Positions 34,069 through 43,851 of a stretch of 64,000 nt of DNA are shown one piece after another. The position numbers and the translations under genes are program-made. Source of the DNA: Hoeflea sp. YIM 152468 (GTDB lineage Bacteria > Pseudomonadota > Alphaproteobacteria > Rhizobiales > Rhizobiaceae); assembly GCF_029210485.1 (NCBI RefSeq), contig NZ_JARGET010000003.1:62001-126000 (forward strand), written 5' to 3'. The notes beneath the pieces were generated by a model. It saw nothing but the letters and a program-made list of their open reading frames with translations. It was not told where the DNA came from and did not search any database. How positions within the stretch are numbered: position 1 is the stretch's first letter; every line of letters starts with the position of its first letter.

Positions 34069-34728
34069 ATGAGCGACATATCCAACTCATTTCAGCAATT
34101 CATCCAGAGTGCAGAATTTCCCTGTGTCGGCGCCAAATCGGCGCTGGCGCGCGACGCCCTGTCCGTCTTTTCGGTGGGCAAGATCGACAGCCCCGCCGAT
34201 GATGTCGAAATCCACCGTGCGCTGCACGACTTCAGCGAAGACCTCGATCTCCAGAGTCCGGTTGTCCGGTCTTTCGTCGTCATCTTCGATGGACCCGATG
34301 AACTTGATGAAGAAGCGTTTGAAAAGGCGTTGTGGAACCGGCTGCAGTCGCTGCACAATCTCGATGTCGTCAGCGGTCAGTCATGGAACCAAGCCGTGGA
34401 TCACGATCCCGACTCGCCGCATTTTTCGCTCAGCATCGGCGGCGAACCGTTTTTCGTCATCGGCCTGCATCCACATGCCTCTCGCCCGGCGCGGCGGTTC
34501 GAAAAGCCGGCGCTGGTGTTCAATTCACATCTGCAGTTCGAGAAGCTGCGCGCCGACGGGCGCTTCGACAAGATGAAGGACATCATCCGCAAGCGCGATG
34601 CGGCGCTGGCCGGCAGCATCAACCCGATGCTCAGCGACCATGGCGATGCCTCCGAAGCGCGCCAGTATAGCGGCCGCGCCGTCGACCCTGAATGGAAATG
34701 CCCCTTTTCACACAAGGACGTAGCCTGA
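34069..34728 (+). CDS. YqcI/YcgG family protein, GntA-like heme-dependent N-oxygenase
   Basis: Belongs to the YqcI/YcgG family whose studied member GntA is a heme-dependent N-hydroxylase of the guanitoxin pathway. Family blocks seen are FPCVGAKSAL near the N-terminus, FFVIGLHPHASRPARRF, LVFNSHLQFEKLR, SINPMLSDHGDASEARQYSGR and the C-terminal WKCPF. Length is 219 residues. The ATG at 34069 is used; GTG at 34054 is an alternative. Its stop overlaps the start of a DUF1989 gene (TGATG), so the two form one unit. The substrate, perhaps a guanidino or amino compound, is inferred. Confidence 0.82.
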   Translation: MSDISNSFQQFIQSAEFPCVGAKSALARDALSVFSVGKIDSPADDVEIHRALHDFSEDLDLQSPVVRSFVVIFDGPDELDEEAFEKALWNRLQSLHNLDVVSGQSWNQAVDHDPDSPHFSLSIGGEPFFVIGLHPHASRPARRFEKPALVFNSHLQFEKLRADGRFDKMKDIIRKRDAALAGSINPMLSDHGDASEARQYSGRAVDPEWKCPFSHKDVA

Positions 34729-35318
34729 TGACGTACCGAATTCCACCCCGCAGCGGCACCGCTTTCGAGCTGAAGCAGGGGCAGATGCTGAGCGTTGTCG
34801 ATCCCGAAGGCGAGCAGGTCTCAGACCTGGTGGCTTTCAATGCAGACGACACACGCGAGTATCTTTCCTCCGGCCGTTCGATCGACTACGCCGGGCGGAT
34901 CTTCCTGACCACCGGCGACATCCTCTACTCGAACCGGTCCGTGCCGATGCTGCGCATTGTCGAGGACGAAGTCGGGCGGCATGATTTCAGTCTGACGCCC
35001 TGCTCGCGCGACACCTTCCGCATCATCTATGGCGAGACCGATCCGCATCATGGCTGCCAGGGCAATCTGGAAAACGCTCTCGCACCCTATGGCATCGGAC
35101 CCGACACGATCCCGATCGCGTTCAACGTGTTCATGCATGTCTCGGTGGACAGCGACAGCGGCGAGATCAAGGTGCTGCCACCCAGAAGCAAGCCGGGGCA
35201 GAAAACCGTGTTCCGGGCTGAGATGGATCTGATCGTTGCGATGACCGCCTGCTCCGCCGGGCAATCGAACAATTTCCGCTACAAACCCATCGACTACAGG
35301 GTCGAGGGTGCAGCCTGA
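34728..35318 (+). CDS. DUF1989 protein (urea carboxylase-associated family)
   Basis: Family DUF1989 includes the paired carboxyguanidine deiminase subunits CgdA/CgdB and other urea carboxylase-associated proteins. Visible motifs are VSDLVAFNADDTREYLSSGRS, CSRDTFRIIYGETDPHHGCQGNL with likely metal-binding Cys/His, and a C-terminal AEMDLIVAMTACSAG. Length is 196 residues. The start overlaps the preceding stop by one base. Only one DUF1989 copy is present and no urea carboxylase is nearby, so the reaction here may differ. Convergent with a TRAP permease gene, 6 bp apart. Confidence 0.82.
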   Translation: MTYRIPPRSGTAFELKQGQMLSVVDPEGEQVSDLVAFNADDTREYLSSGRSIDYAGRIFLTTGDILYSNRSVPMLRIVEDEVGRHDFSLTPCSRDTFRIIYGETDPHHGCQGNLENALAPYGIGPDTIPIAFNVFMHVSVDSDSGEIKVLPPRSKPGQKTVFRAEMDLIVAMTACSAGQSNNFRYKPIDYRVEGAA

Positions 35319-35324
35319 GCCGTT

Positions 35325-36875
35325 CTAGAAAATCACCCCTGGCAGCCAGGTGGCCAGTTGCGGCAACAGCCAGACCAGCGAGACGCCGACAATCTGCAAC
35401 CCGATGAACGGCATCACGCCGGCGTAGATCTGGCCTGTGGTGACTTCGGGTGGTGCGGCGCCGCGCAGATAGAACAGCGAGAAACCGAAGGGAGGGGTGA
35501 GGAAGCTGGTCTGCAGGTTGATCGCCAGCAGCACACCGAGCCAGATCGGATCATGTCCCATCAGGATCAGCGGCGGCGCGATCAGCGGCAGAACAATCAC
35601 CGAGATTTCGACGAAATCGAGGAAGAAGCCGAGCACGAACACAAAGGCCATGCAGAAAAACAGCGCACCTGCCGGACCGCCGGGCATACTGCTCAAAACA
35701 TGGGCCACCCGCTCCTCGCCGCCGAGTCCGATGAAGACCAGCGAAAACATGCCGGCGGCCAGAATGGTGGCAAAGATCATCGCCGTCATGGTCAGCGTTG
35801 AATCAACAGCGGCGTGAAGGGACCTGGTGCGCAACGTTGCGCGAAGGGCTGCCAGGATCGCCGCGGCACCGACGAGGGTGAGCACGATATAGAAACTGCC
35901 TGTGGCCAGAGAACCAAGGCCAAGGTCATTGCGTTGCAGGCGGACAGGAAACAGCCCTGCAAGAATGCCGAGACCGATCAAGGCGGCTGCCCCCCAGAGG
36001 ATGATCCGCGGGTTCCTGCCGACCCGCATGCCGGCCATCAGCAAGGCACCGATGGCACCGACGGAAGCGGCCTCAGTGGGCGTTGCAACGCCGCCGAGGA
36101 TAGCACCGAGAACCGTGAAGATCAGCAGTACCGGCGGTATGATTGCCGAGATGATTTCGCGCCGGTCAGGCTTTGGTGTGTCGAGCGTCGCCGGCGGCAT
36201 GTCGCCGGGGCGGATCAGACCGTGGGCCAGGATGTAGATCAGATACAGCGCCACCAACGTCAGACCCGGGATGAGTGCAGCGGCGAAAAACTGACCGACC
36301 GAGAGCGCCTCTACCGAGAACTTGCCCTGCTCATACTGCGCCTGCTGAAACGCATTCGACATCACGTCGGCCAGAATGATCAGCAGCGTTGAGGGCGGGA
36401 TGATCTGTCCCAGCGTGCCGGCAGTGCAGACAATGCCCGAGGCAACACGGGGATCATAACCGGAGCGCAGCATGGTCGGCAGCGCGATCATGCCCATGGC
36501 CACCACCGTGGCGCCGACAATACCGGTGGAGGCGGCGAGCAGCGCGCCAACCAGCACCACTGAAATACCCAGGCCCCCGCGCAATTGCCCGAACAACCGG
36601 CCCATGGTGTCGAGCAATTCCTCGGCGATACGGCTTTTCTCCAGCACCGCGCCCATGAGCACGAACAGCGGGATGGCAATCAGCACCTGATTGGAAAGCA
36701 GGCCGAACACCCGTTGCCCGGTGGCACCCATCAGCGTGATGTCCATCACCCCGAGCGCCCAGCCGAGATAGGCGAACACGACCGCCACACCGGCAATCGA
36801 GAATGACACAGGAAAGCCAAGCAGGATGGCGCCCATCAGCGCCGCAAACATGACGAGATCGAGATATTGGCTCAT
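35325..36875 (-). CDS. TRAP transporter large permease, TakM-like, distal gene of the hut operon
   Basis: Large permease of 516 residues, longer than standard DctM because of extra hydrophobic segments in the middle (about 290-345), as is usual for TRAP systems with TakP-type receptors. Motifs include GIVGATVVAMGMIALPTMLRSGYD, GTLGQIIPPSTLLIILADV and LTPPFGFSLFYLRGAAPPEV. It overlaps the small permease by 4 bp. Downstream of hutIHGU and a TakP-like gene on the same strand, it probably moves a histidine-related acid. Confidence 0.9.
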   Translation of the reverse strand: MSQYLDLVMFAALMGAILLGFPVSFSIAGVAVVFAYLGWALGVMDITLMGATGQRVFGLLSNQVLIAIPLFVLMGAVLEKSRIAEELLDTMGRLFGQLRGGLGISVVLVGALLAASTGIVGATVVAMGMIALPTMLRSGYDPRVASGIVCTAGTLGQIIPPSTLLIILADVMSNAFQQAQYEQGKFSVEALSVGQFFAAALIPGLTLVALYLIYILAHGLIRPGDMPPATLDTPKPDRREIISAIIPPVLLIFTVLGAILGGVATPTEAASVGAIGALLMAGMRVGRNPRIILWGAAALIGLGILAGLFPVRLQRNDLGLGSLATGSFYIVLTLVGAAAILAALRATLRTRSLHAAVDSTLTMTAMIFATILAAGMFSLVFIGLGGEERVAHVLSSMPGGPAGALFFCMAFVFVLGFFLDFVEISVIVLPLIAPPLILMGHDPIWLGVLLAINLQTSFLTPPFGFSLFYLRGAAPPEVTTGQIYAGVMPFIGLQIVGVSLVWLLPQLATWLPGVIF

Positions 36876-37384
36876 GCATCGGCCTTTGGCGCGGAAGTGT
36901 CAGGCAGAACGAGACGGATCAGCAGGGACAGCGATTGCAGCACCAGGAGGATGCAGAAGGCCGGGATCAGCGTCTTGAGCAGAAACACGGCTTCTATTCC
37001 ACCGACTGATATCGGGCCTTCAAGGATTTTCCAGGAATTGCGCACTGATGGCCAGGACCAGTACAGCAGCACCAGCATCGACGGAATCAGCAAGAACAGA
37101 TGGCCGAATATGTCGATGCGGCGACGGGTTGTGTCCGTGGCCTTGGAATAGAAGACATCGACCCGGACATGCTTGTCGACCAGCAGGGTGTAGGCAGCGC
37201 CGAGCATGAACAGCGTCGCATGCAGATACAGCACGCTCTCCTGGGCGGCGATGGAGTTGACCCCAAACACATAGCGGCCGACCACGATGGCGAATTGCAC
37301 CAGCACCATCAACAGCGCCAGCCAGCGAATGACGCTCGCTGTTACCCGGCTGATCGTGTCGAGAATGTCCGCCAGACGCTGCAT
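36872..37384 (-). CDS. TRAP transporter small permease, TakQ-like
   Basis: Scaffold subunit of 170 residues with four hydrophobic stretches (WLALLMVLVQFAIVVGRYVFG, ESVLYLHATLFMLGAAYTLLV, LFLLIPSMLVLLYW and FLLKTLIPAFCILLVLQSL). The motif DKHVRVDVFY is typical of this subgroup. The start at 37384 has GAGGGA upstream. It lies between the binding protein and large permease genes. Confidence 0.87.
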   Translation of the reverse strand: MQRLADILDTISRVTASVIRWLALLMVLVQFAIVVGRYVFGVNSIAAQESVLYLHATLFMLGAAYTLLVDKHVRVDVFYSKATDTTRRRIDIFGHLFLLIPSMLVLLYWSWPSVRNSWKILEGPISVGGIEAVFLLKTLIPAFCILLVLQSLSLLIRLVLPDTSAPKADA

Positions 37385-37448
37385 GCAGTTCCCTCGTTTT
37401 GTGGATGTCCGGCGCGGGACAGGATCTCGCGCCGGACGGTATTCGCTA

Positions 37449-38546
37449 TCAGTACCCCATGACCGAGGCGCGGGCATTCATCTGCCCGTTATCGGCATAG
37501 GTCATATAGCCACCGACCAGATCGCGATAGGCGACATAGCTCTCGGTAATGCGCTTGACCAATTCATCATCATTCTGACGCAGTTCGTCAACAACCTCTT
37601 CGGCTGCCTTGCCCATCGCCACGATGACATCATCAGGCAGTTTGCGGACGGTGACGCCATGCTCGGAGACCAGAGTCCGGAGCGACTGGGCGTGCTTGGT
37701 GGTGTATTCGGTCCAGACCGGGTTGTAGAGGCTTTCGCAAGCCAGCGAGACCACCTGCTTCAAATCGTCGGGAAGCTCTTCGTAAGCCTTGGTGTTGACG
37801 CCGCATTCTTCCGCCGAAGAGGGCTCGCCGACGCCGGGCCAATAGTAGTTCTTGGCGACCTGGTAGAAGCCGAGTGCGGAATCGGTCCATGGTCCGATGA
37901 ATTCGCCGGCATCGAGCGCGCCGGTCTGCAGCGCCTGGAACATTGCCGGGCCGCTCATGGCTTCCGATGCCATGCCGAGCTTGTTGGCCATTTCAGACGC
38001 CAGACCCGTGGTGCGGTACTTGAGGCCCTTGAGATCTTCCACCGAGTTGATCTCGTTGCGGAACCAGCCGGCCCATTGCGGGCCCGAGTTGCCGCAGAGG
38101 AACGGCTTGACGCCGAAGCGGCCGTACATCTCGTCATACAGCGCCTGACCGCCGCCGTGCTGCATCCAGCCGAACTGCTCGTCGGCGCGAAGGCCGAAAG
38201 GCTGCGATCCAAACAGCAGGATTCCCTTGGATTTGGAGCCCCAGTAGGCCGGGACCGCATGGTAGAGTTCGGCAGTGCCTTCGGACACGGCATCAAACAC
38301 ACCGGGGCCGGGAACGATTTCACCGGATGCGTAGAGCTTGACCTCGATACGGCCGCCCGACAGCGTGGTGATGCGATCAGCCAGAAGCTGGGCGGCTACA
38401 CCGGGGCCAGGCAGGTTCTTCGGCCATGCGGTGACCATTTTCCACTGGCGCTTTTCCTGCGCGATCGCAGGTGTGGCAAGTGTTGCGGCTGCGGCTGCAC
38501 CGGCGACACCGGTGACGCCTGCTTTCAAAAATTTTCTTCTCTGCAT
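37449..38546 (-). CDS. TRAP transporter solute-binding protein, TakP-like
   Basis: Receptor of the TakP (2-oxo acid) subgroup, 365 residues. GAGAGGA fits the start at 38546 rather than an ATG six bases earlier. The signal begins MQRRKFLKAG, a Tat-like or Sec signal, ending in PAIA. Core motifs are GNSGPQWAGWFRNEI, LKYRTTGLASEMANKLG and GALDAGEFIGPWTDSALG. It begins 22 bp after the hutU stop on the same strand, so it looks like part of the hut operon; urocanate, imidazole-lactate or a similar acid is a plausible ligand. Confidence 0.9.
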   Translation of the reverse strand: MQRRKFLKAGVTGVAGAAAAATLATPAIAQEKRQWKMVTAWPKNLPGPGVAAQLLADRITTLSGGRIEVKLYASGEIVPGPGVFDAVSEGTAELYHAVPAYWGSKSKGILLFGSQPFGLRADEQFGWMQHGGGQALYDEMYGRFGVKPFLCGNSGPQWAGWFRNEINSVEDLKGLKYRTTGLASEMANKLGMASEAMSGPAMFQALQTGALDAGEFIGPWTDSALGFYQVAKNYYWPGVGEPSSAEECGVNTKAYEELPDDLKQVVSLACESLYNPVWTEYTTKHAQSLRTLVSEHGVTVRKLPDDVIVAMGKAAEEVVDELRQNDDELVKRITESYVAYRDLVGGYMTYADNGQMNARASVMGY

Positions 38547-38568
38547 AATCATTCCTCTCCGTTTAAAT

Positions 38569-40251
38569 TCACCCAAGTATTGCGGGCAGATTGAGCCCGT
38601 GTTCGCGCGCGCAATCGAGCGCGATATCGTAACCGGCATCGGCGTGACGCCAAACACCGGAAGCCGGATCGTTCCACAGCACCCGCTCCAGCCGCCTGGC
38701 CGCGGCGTCGGTGCCGTCGGCGACCACGACCATGCCCGAATGCTGCGAGAATCCCATGCCGACGCCGCCGCCATGATGGAGCGACACCCAGGTGGCGCCG
38801 GACGCGGTGTTGACCAGCGCATTGAGCAGCGGCCAGTCGCTGACGGCGTCGGATCCGTCCTTCATGGACTCGGTTTCGCGGTTGGGCGAGGCGACGGAGC
38901 CGGAATCAAGGTGGTCGCGGCCGATGACGATCGGCGCCTTCAACTCTCCCGAGGCGACCATTTCGTTGAAGGCCAGTCCGGCGCGATGACGATCACCCAG
39001 TCCGATCCAGCAGATTCTTGCCGGAAGCCCCTGAAAGGCGATGCGCTCGCGGGCCATGTCGAGCCAATTGTGCAGATGGGTGTTGTCGGGGAACAGCTCC
39101 TTCATCTTGGCATCGGTCTTGTAGATGTCTTCCGGGTCGCCCGAGAGCGCGCACCAGCGGAACGGGCCGATGCCGCGGCAAAACAGCGGACGGATGTAGG
39201 CGGGTACGAAGCCAGGGAAAGCGAAAGCATTGTCGAGACCTTCATCCTGCGCCACCTGGCGGATATTGTTGCCGTAATCAAGGGTCGGCACACCCGCGTT
39301 CCAGAAATCAACCATCGCAGCCACGTGGGTCTTCATGCTGGCGCGCGCCGCCTTCTCCACAGCCTTGGGGTCGCTCTCCTGCTTTTCGCGCCATTCGGCG
39401 ACGGTCCAGCCCTGCGGCAGATAGCCATGCAGCGGATCATGCGCCGAAGTCTGGTCAGTGACGATGTCGGGGCGAACACCGCCGGCCTTCATGCGGGCGG
39501 CCAGCTCGACGAAGACATCTGCGGCATTGCCGAGAAGGCCGACTGATTTGGCCTCGCCTGCCTTGGTCCACTCATCGATCATGGCGAGCGCTTCATCAAG
39601 CGTATGGGCCTTTGCGTCGACGTAACGGGTGCGCAGACGGAAATCGATGCGGGTTTCGTCGCATTCGACAGCAAGGCAGCAGGCGCCGGCCATCACCGCT
39701 GCGAGCGGCTGGGCGCCGCCCATGCCTCCCAATCCTCCGGTAAGTATCCACTTACCTTTGAGATCACCGCCATAATGCTGGCGACCAGCCTCGGCGAAGG
39801 TTTCAAACGTGCCCTGCACGATGCCTTGCGTGCCGATATAGATCCAGGATCCCGCGGTCATCTGGCCGTACATGGCGAGCCCGCGCTTGTCGAGTTCGTT
39901 GAAATGGTCCCAAGTGGCCCAGTGCGGCACCAGATTGGAGTTGGCGATCAACACGCGGGGCGCATCGACATGGGTGCGGACAACGGCCACCGGCTTTCCT
40001 GACTGCACCACCAGCGTCTCGTCGTCGCTGAGGCTCTTGAGGCTGGCGACGATCTGGTCGAAATCCTTCCACGTGCGGGCCGCGCGGCCGATGCCACCAT
40101 AGACCACCAGTTCATGCGGGTTCTCGGCGACATCGGGATGCAGATTGTTCATCAGCATGCGCATCGGGGCTTCGGTGAGCCAGCTCTTGGCGGTGATCTC
40201 TGAGCCCGTTGCCGGATAGATGTCGCGCTGGTTGTGTCTCGGATTGGTCAT
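38569..40251 (-). CDS. hutU: Urocanate hydratase
   Basis: Second step of histidine degradation: urocanate plus water to 4-imidazolone-5-propionate, with NAD+ as electrophile. Diagnostic strings include [28 protein letters not shown]-type regions and [14 protein letters not shown] with the conserved cysteine. The 560-residue length is standard. It overlaps hutG by 4 bp and is followed after 22 bp by the TRAP receptor gene. Confidence 0.97.
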   Translation of the reverse strand: MTNPRHNQRDIYPATGSEITAKSWLTEAPMRMLMNNLHPDVAENPHELVVYGGIGRAARTWKDFDQIVASLKSLSDDETLVVQSGKPVAVVRTHVDAPRVLIANSNLVPHWATWDHFNELDKRGLAMYGQMTAGSWIYIGTQGIVQGTFETFAEAGRQHYGGDLKGKWILTGGLGGMGGAQPLAAVMAGACCLAVECDETRIDFRLRTRYVDAKAHTLDEALAMIDEWTKAGEAKSVGLLGNAADVFVELAARMKAGGVRPDIVTDQTSAHDPLHGYLPQGWTVAEWREKQESDPKAVEKAARASMKTHVAAMVDFWNAGVPTLDYGNNIRQVAQDEGLDNAFAFPGFVPAYIRPLFCRGIGPFRWCALSGDPEDIYKTDAKMKELFPDNTHLHNWLDMARERIAFQGLPARICWIGLGDRHRAGLAFNEMVASGELKAPIVIGRDHLDSGSVASPNRETESMKDGSDAVSDWPLLNALVNTASGATWVSLHHGGGVGMGFSQHSGMVVVADGTDAAARRLERVLWNDPASGVWRHADAGYDIALDCAREHGLNLPAILG

Positions 40252-41048
40252 GATTTGCCTCCCAATGAAGCTGCCAGATCGGCAAGTGATGACAGAATTG
40301 TCTTGAGGTGCACACGCAGCCTGTCTGCCTTTGCCTGATCAAAGGCGAAGGGTAGCGCTTCAGTCTGCAGATGCGTGATTTGTGCCAGTTCCATCTGGAT
40401 GGCGTGAACATTGTCCGCAGGGCGGCCATAATGGCGCGTGGTCCAGCCGCCCTTGAAGCGCCCGTTGACGATGCTCGAATAGTCTTCCGCGCCCGCACAG
40501 ATACCGCTCACAACCGCTTCGATCACAGGAGCGCAGGTCGCACCATTGTTGGTGCCGATGTTGAAATCGGGCAACGTGCCCTCAAACAAAAACGGAATGT
40601 TGGAGCGGATCGAATGGCAATCATAAAGGATGGCCACACCATGGTTTGCACGCGCGCGCTCGAGTTCCGCTTCCAGCGCCGCGTGATAGGGCGCGTGCCA
40701 GGCGATGCGGCGGGCCTCGATCTCTGCCGCGTCGGGCGGTTCAAGCCATAACGGCTCGCCGTCAAAATTGGTCATCGGCACCAAGCCAGTGGTATTCTGA
40801 CCGGGATAAAGGCTTGCACCGGATGGGTCGCGATTGGCGTCAATGACGTAGCGGTGAAAATTGGCGCGCACCGTGGTCACGCCGTCAAGCAGGCCCTCAT
40901 AGAGACGATCCACATGCCAGTCCGTGTCACCCAGTGTCTGGCCGAGCGGAGTCAAGCGAGCGAATATGTCCTGAGGCACATGGGTTCCGGTATGCGGCAG
41001 CCCCAGCACCAGCGGACCCTCACCGCGCGTTACCTCCACTGGAGTCAT
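40248..41048 (-). CDS. hutG: N-formylglutamate deformylase
   Basis: Hydrolyses N-formylglutamate to glutamate and formate, the last step of the HutF-HutG route. A 266-residue amidohydrolase-like protein with a leading [10 protein letters not shown] metal motif, [32 protein letters not shown] and YDCHSIRS. It overlaps both hutH and hutU by 4 bp. Together with hutF across the divergent promoter it completes the five-step pathway. Confidence 0.95.
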   Translation of the reverse strand: MTPVEVTRGEGPLVLGLPHTGTHVPQDIFARLTPLGQTLGDTDWHVDRLYEGLLDGVTTVRANFHRYVIDANRDPSGASLYPGQNTTGLVPMTNFDGEPLWLEPPDAAEIEARRIAWHAPYHAALEAELERARANHGVAILYDCHSIRSNIPFLFEGTLPDFNIGTNNGATCAPVIEAVVSGICAGAEDYSSIVNGRFKGGWTTRHYGRPADNVHAIQMELAQITHLQTEALPFAFDQAKADRLRVHLKTILSSLADLAASLGGKS

Positions 41049-42586
41049 GCCACCTCCCCTTCAAGCAGACCGGCCACATTGCATTCAGCCTGAACCCGGC
41101 CCTCGGCCACCAGGGAAGCGGCAATGGCGATGTCACCGGCCATGAAGCGGTCGTCTTTCAGGGTGGCGATCTCGGAGCGGATCAGCGCCAGAGCCGACTG
41201 CAATGCCGGGCTTGTCTCGAGCGGGGCGCGAAATTCGACGCCCTGCGCCGCGCACATCAGTTCGACGCCAATGATGACGTTGAGATTGTCGTTCATGCGC
41301 AGCAGACGCCGCGCGCCATGAGCGGCCATCGAGACATGATCTTCCTGATTGGCCGATGTCGGGGTGGAGTCGGTCGAACAGGGATTGGCGAGATGCTTGT
41401 TCTCGCTCATCAGGGCTGCCGTGGTGACTTCAGCGATCATCAGGCCGGAATTGAGGCCCGGCTCCGGCGTCAGGAACGGCGGCAGATCAAATGACAGTGT
41501 CGGATCGACCATCAGCGCCACACGGCGCTGGGCGATGGCACCGATTTCGGCAATGGCGAGCGCAATCTGGTCGGCGGCAAAAGCCACCGGTTCGGCGTGG
41601 AAATTGCCGCCCGAAACAATCTTGCCTTCGGCAACCAGCACCAGCGGATTGTCCGACACCGCATTGGCTTCTGTCTCCAGGGTCTGGCCGGCATAACGCA
41701 GCAGGTCAAGGGCTGCGCCTGCGACCTGAGGCTGACACCGGATGCAATAGGGATCCTGCACGCGGCTGTCCCCGTCACGGTGGCTTTCACGGATCACTGA
41801 CCCTTCCATCACCGCGCGCATGGCGCGGGCGACATCGATCTGGCCACGATGGCCGCGGAAGGCATGAATGCCCGCTTCGAGCGGAGCGGTCGAGCCCATG
41901 ATCGCATCGGTCGACAGGCAGGACGAGACCACGCTCGCCTCAAGATTGCGAATGGCGGAAAAATAGCCGGTCAGCGAGCAGGCGGTCGAAAACTGCGTGC
42001 CATTGATGAGGCCGAGGCCTTCCTTGGGCGCCAGCACAGCCGGCGCGATCCCTGCCATGGCAAGAGCCTTGCCCGCTGGCATGCGTGCGCCCTTGAAGAT
42101 GGCTTCGCCTTCACCGATCATCGCCGCTGCCATATGCGCCAGCGGCGCAAGATCGCCCGACGCACCGACCGAGCCCTGGCTCGGAATGACGGGGGTAACT
42201 CCTTCGCGCAGCATGTGCTGGATGACCGACAGCGTGTTCCAGGTAATGCCGGACGCGCCGCGACCAGCAGAGAGCAGCTTGAGCGCCATCATCAACCGGG
42301 TGGTCGCGATATCAAGCACTTCGCCAACGCCACAGCAATGCGACAGGATCAGATTGCGCTGCAACTGGGCAGTGTCGCCGGGCTTGATGCGAACGCTGGC
42401 AAGCTTGCCGAATCCGGTATTGACGCCATAGACCGCCTCGTCTCCAGCGGCGGCCTTGCTGACCAGCTCGGCGGCAGCCTCAATTCCCGGCAAAGCGCTC
42501 TCATGCAGCACCACCGCCGCTTCGGTGCGCCAGATTTGTTCGAGTTGGTCGAGCGTCGCCCGACCCGGGACTAGTATGAGCGTCAC
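41045..42586 (-). CDS. hutH: Histidine ammonia-lyase
   Basis: Deaminates L-histidine to urocanate. The cyclising tripeptide Ala142-Ser143-Gly144 ([14 protein letters not shown]) that forms the MIO cofactor is intact, as is the VYGVNTGFG loop. The start is the GTG at 42586, preceded by GGAGG and overlapping the hutI stop by 4 bp (GTGA), giving 513 residues; the longer frame upstream runs into hutI. Confidence 0.96.
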   Translation of the reverse strand: MTLILVPGRATLDQLEQIWRTEAAVVLHESALPGIEAAAELVSKAAAGDEAVYGVNTGFGKLASVRIKPGDTAQLQRNLILSHCCGVGEVLDIATTRLMMALKLLSAGRGASGITWNTLSVIQHMLREGVTPVIPSQGSVGASGDLAPLAHMAAAMIGEGEAIFKGARMPAGKALAMAGIAPAVLAPKEGLGLINGTQFSTACSLTGYFSAIRNLEASVVSSCLSTDAIMGSTAPLEAGIHAFRGHRGQIDVARAMRAVMEGSVIRESHRDGDSRVQDPYCIRCQPQVAGAALDLLRYAGQTLETEANAVSDNPLVLVAEGKIVSGGNFHAEPVAFAADQIALAIAEIGAIAQRRVALMVDPTLSFDLPPFLTPEPGLNSGLMIAEVTTAALMSENKHLANPCSTDSTPTSANQEDHVSMAAHGARRLLRMNDNLNVIIGVELMCAAQGVEFRAPLETSPALQSALALIRSEIATLKDDRFMAGDIAIAASLVAEGRVQAECNVAGLLEGEVA

Positions 42587-43788
42587 AACTGGCCTCCAAA
42601 AATCCGCTTCCACAGCGGGTTGAACCCCATGCGGTAGGCCAGCTCGGCCGGGTGTTCGATATCCCATATGGCGAGATCGGCCCGCAGTCCCGGCTTGATC
42701 ATGCCGGCGTCATCAAGGCCCAATGCGCGCGCCGCATGTCTGGTCACACCGGCCAGCGCCTCCTCCGGCGTCATTCGAAACAGGGTGCAGGCCATATTCA
42801 TCGCCAGCAACAGCGACGACATCGGCGACGAACCGGGATTGCAATCGGTTGCCACGGCCATCGGCACGCCGCTCTGCCGGAACGCATCGATCGGCGGGGC
42901 TGCGGTTTCATGCAATGTGTAAAATGCGCCGGGCAGGATGACGGCAACGGTGCCGGAATTCGCCATGGCTGCCGCATCGGCGGCATTGGCATATTCGAGA
43001 TGGTCGGCTGACAGCGCACCGTACTCCGCGGCCAACCTTGCGCCGCCGAGATTCGAGAGTTGCTCAGCGTGCAGCTTGACCGGAAGTCCCAGCGCGCGGG
43101 CCTTGTCGAAAACCCGGGCGATCTGATCGGGCGAAAAGGCGATCCCCTCGCAAAACCCGTCGACAGCATCGACCAGCCCTTCGGCATGGGCGGCATCGAG
43201 TCCCGGAATGCAAACCTCATCGATATAGGCGTCGGCGCGGCCTTTGTATTCGGGTGGCACCGCGTGGGCGCCGAGATAGCTGGTCCTGACCCGGACCTTG
43301 CGACGTGATGCGACCGCTCTGGCGGCCCGCAGCATCTTGAGCTCGTTTTCGATGTCGAGCCCGTAGCCGGATTTGATCTCGAGGCTGCAAACGCCTTCGG
43401 CAATCATCGCGTCAACCCGGCTCAGCGCACCAGCAAGCAAATCGTCCTGGGTGGCAGTCCGGGTTGCTGCGACTGTCGAAACGATGCCGCCGCCGGCCCT
43501 GGCAACCTCCTCGTAGGACGCGCCTTCGAGCCGCATCTCGAATTCCTTGGCCCGGTTGCCGCCATGCACAACATGGGTGTGGCAATCGATCAGGGCGGGC
43601 GTCACCAGCCTGCCTTCGAGATCGACCGGTTCATGTGTGCGGAATTCGGCTGGCAAATCGTCGGCCGGCCCGGCCCATGCCAGCTCGCTATCCTGCATCA
43701 CAATCGCACCATTTCTCACCAGCCCGTAAGCCGATGGGCCGTCCATCGTCGCCAGTGTCGCGTTGGTCAGAAGCATGTTTTTCGCCAT
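42583..43788 (-). CDS. hutI: Imidazolonepropionase
   Basis: Opens imidazolone propionate to N-formimino-L-glutamate. Amidohydrolase superfamily, with the metal-binding [16 protein letters not shown] near residue 75, KLHAEQLSN and later [10 protein letters not shown]. Its 401 residues are normal. It is the first gene of hutIHGU, reading away from hutF; the 63-bp gap contains a HutC-type palindrome. Confidence 0.96.
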   Translation of the reverse strand: MAKNMLLTNATLATMDGPSAYGLVRNGAIVMQDSELAWAGPADDLPAEFRTHEPVDLEGRLVTPALIDCHTHVVHGGNRAKEFEMRLEGASYEEVARAGGGIVSTVAATRTATQDDLLAGALSRVDAMIAEGVCSLEIKSGYGLDIENELKMLRAARAVASRRKVRVRTSYLGAHAVPPEYKGRADAYIDEVCIPGLDAAHAEGLVDAVDGFCEGIAFSPDQIARVFDKARALGLPVKLHAEQLSNLGGARLAAEYGALSADHLEYANAADAAAMANSGTVAVILPGAFYTLHETAAPPIDAFRQSGVPMAVATDCNPGSSPMSSLLLAMNMACTLFRMTPEEALAGVTRHAARALGLDDAGMIKPGLRADLAIWDIEHPAELAYRMGFNPLWKRIFGGQL

Positions 43789-43816
43789 TGTTATGTCCGC
43801 CTATTTGAACTATAAG

Positions 43817-43826
43817 TATGTACATA
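43817..43826. promoter_or_regulatory. HutC-type operator in the hutI-hutF gap
   Basis: TATGTACATA is a perfect 10-bp palindrome in the middle of the 63-bp divergent gap. Known HutC sites centre on a TGTAC-like palindrome, and hutC itself lies downstream of hutF. One site could repress both operons. Confidence 0.7.
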
Positions 43827-43851
43827 TTATTTTGTCAAGGGGCTTCAAAAC

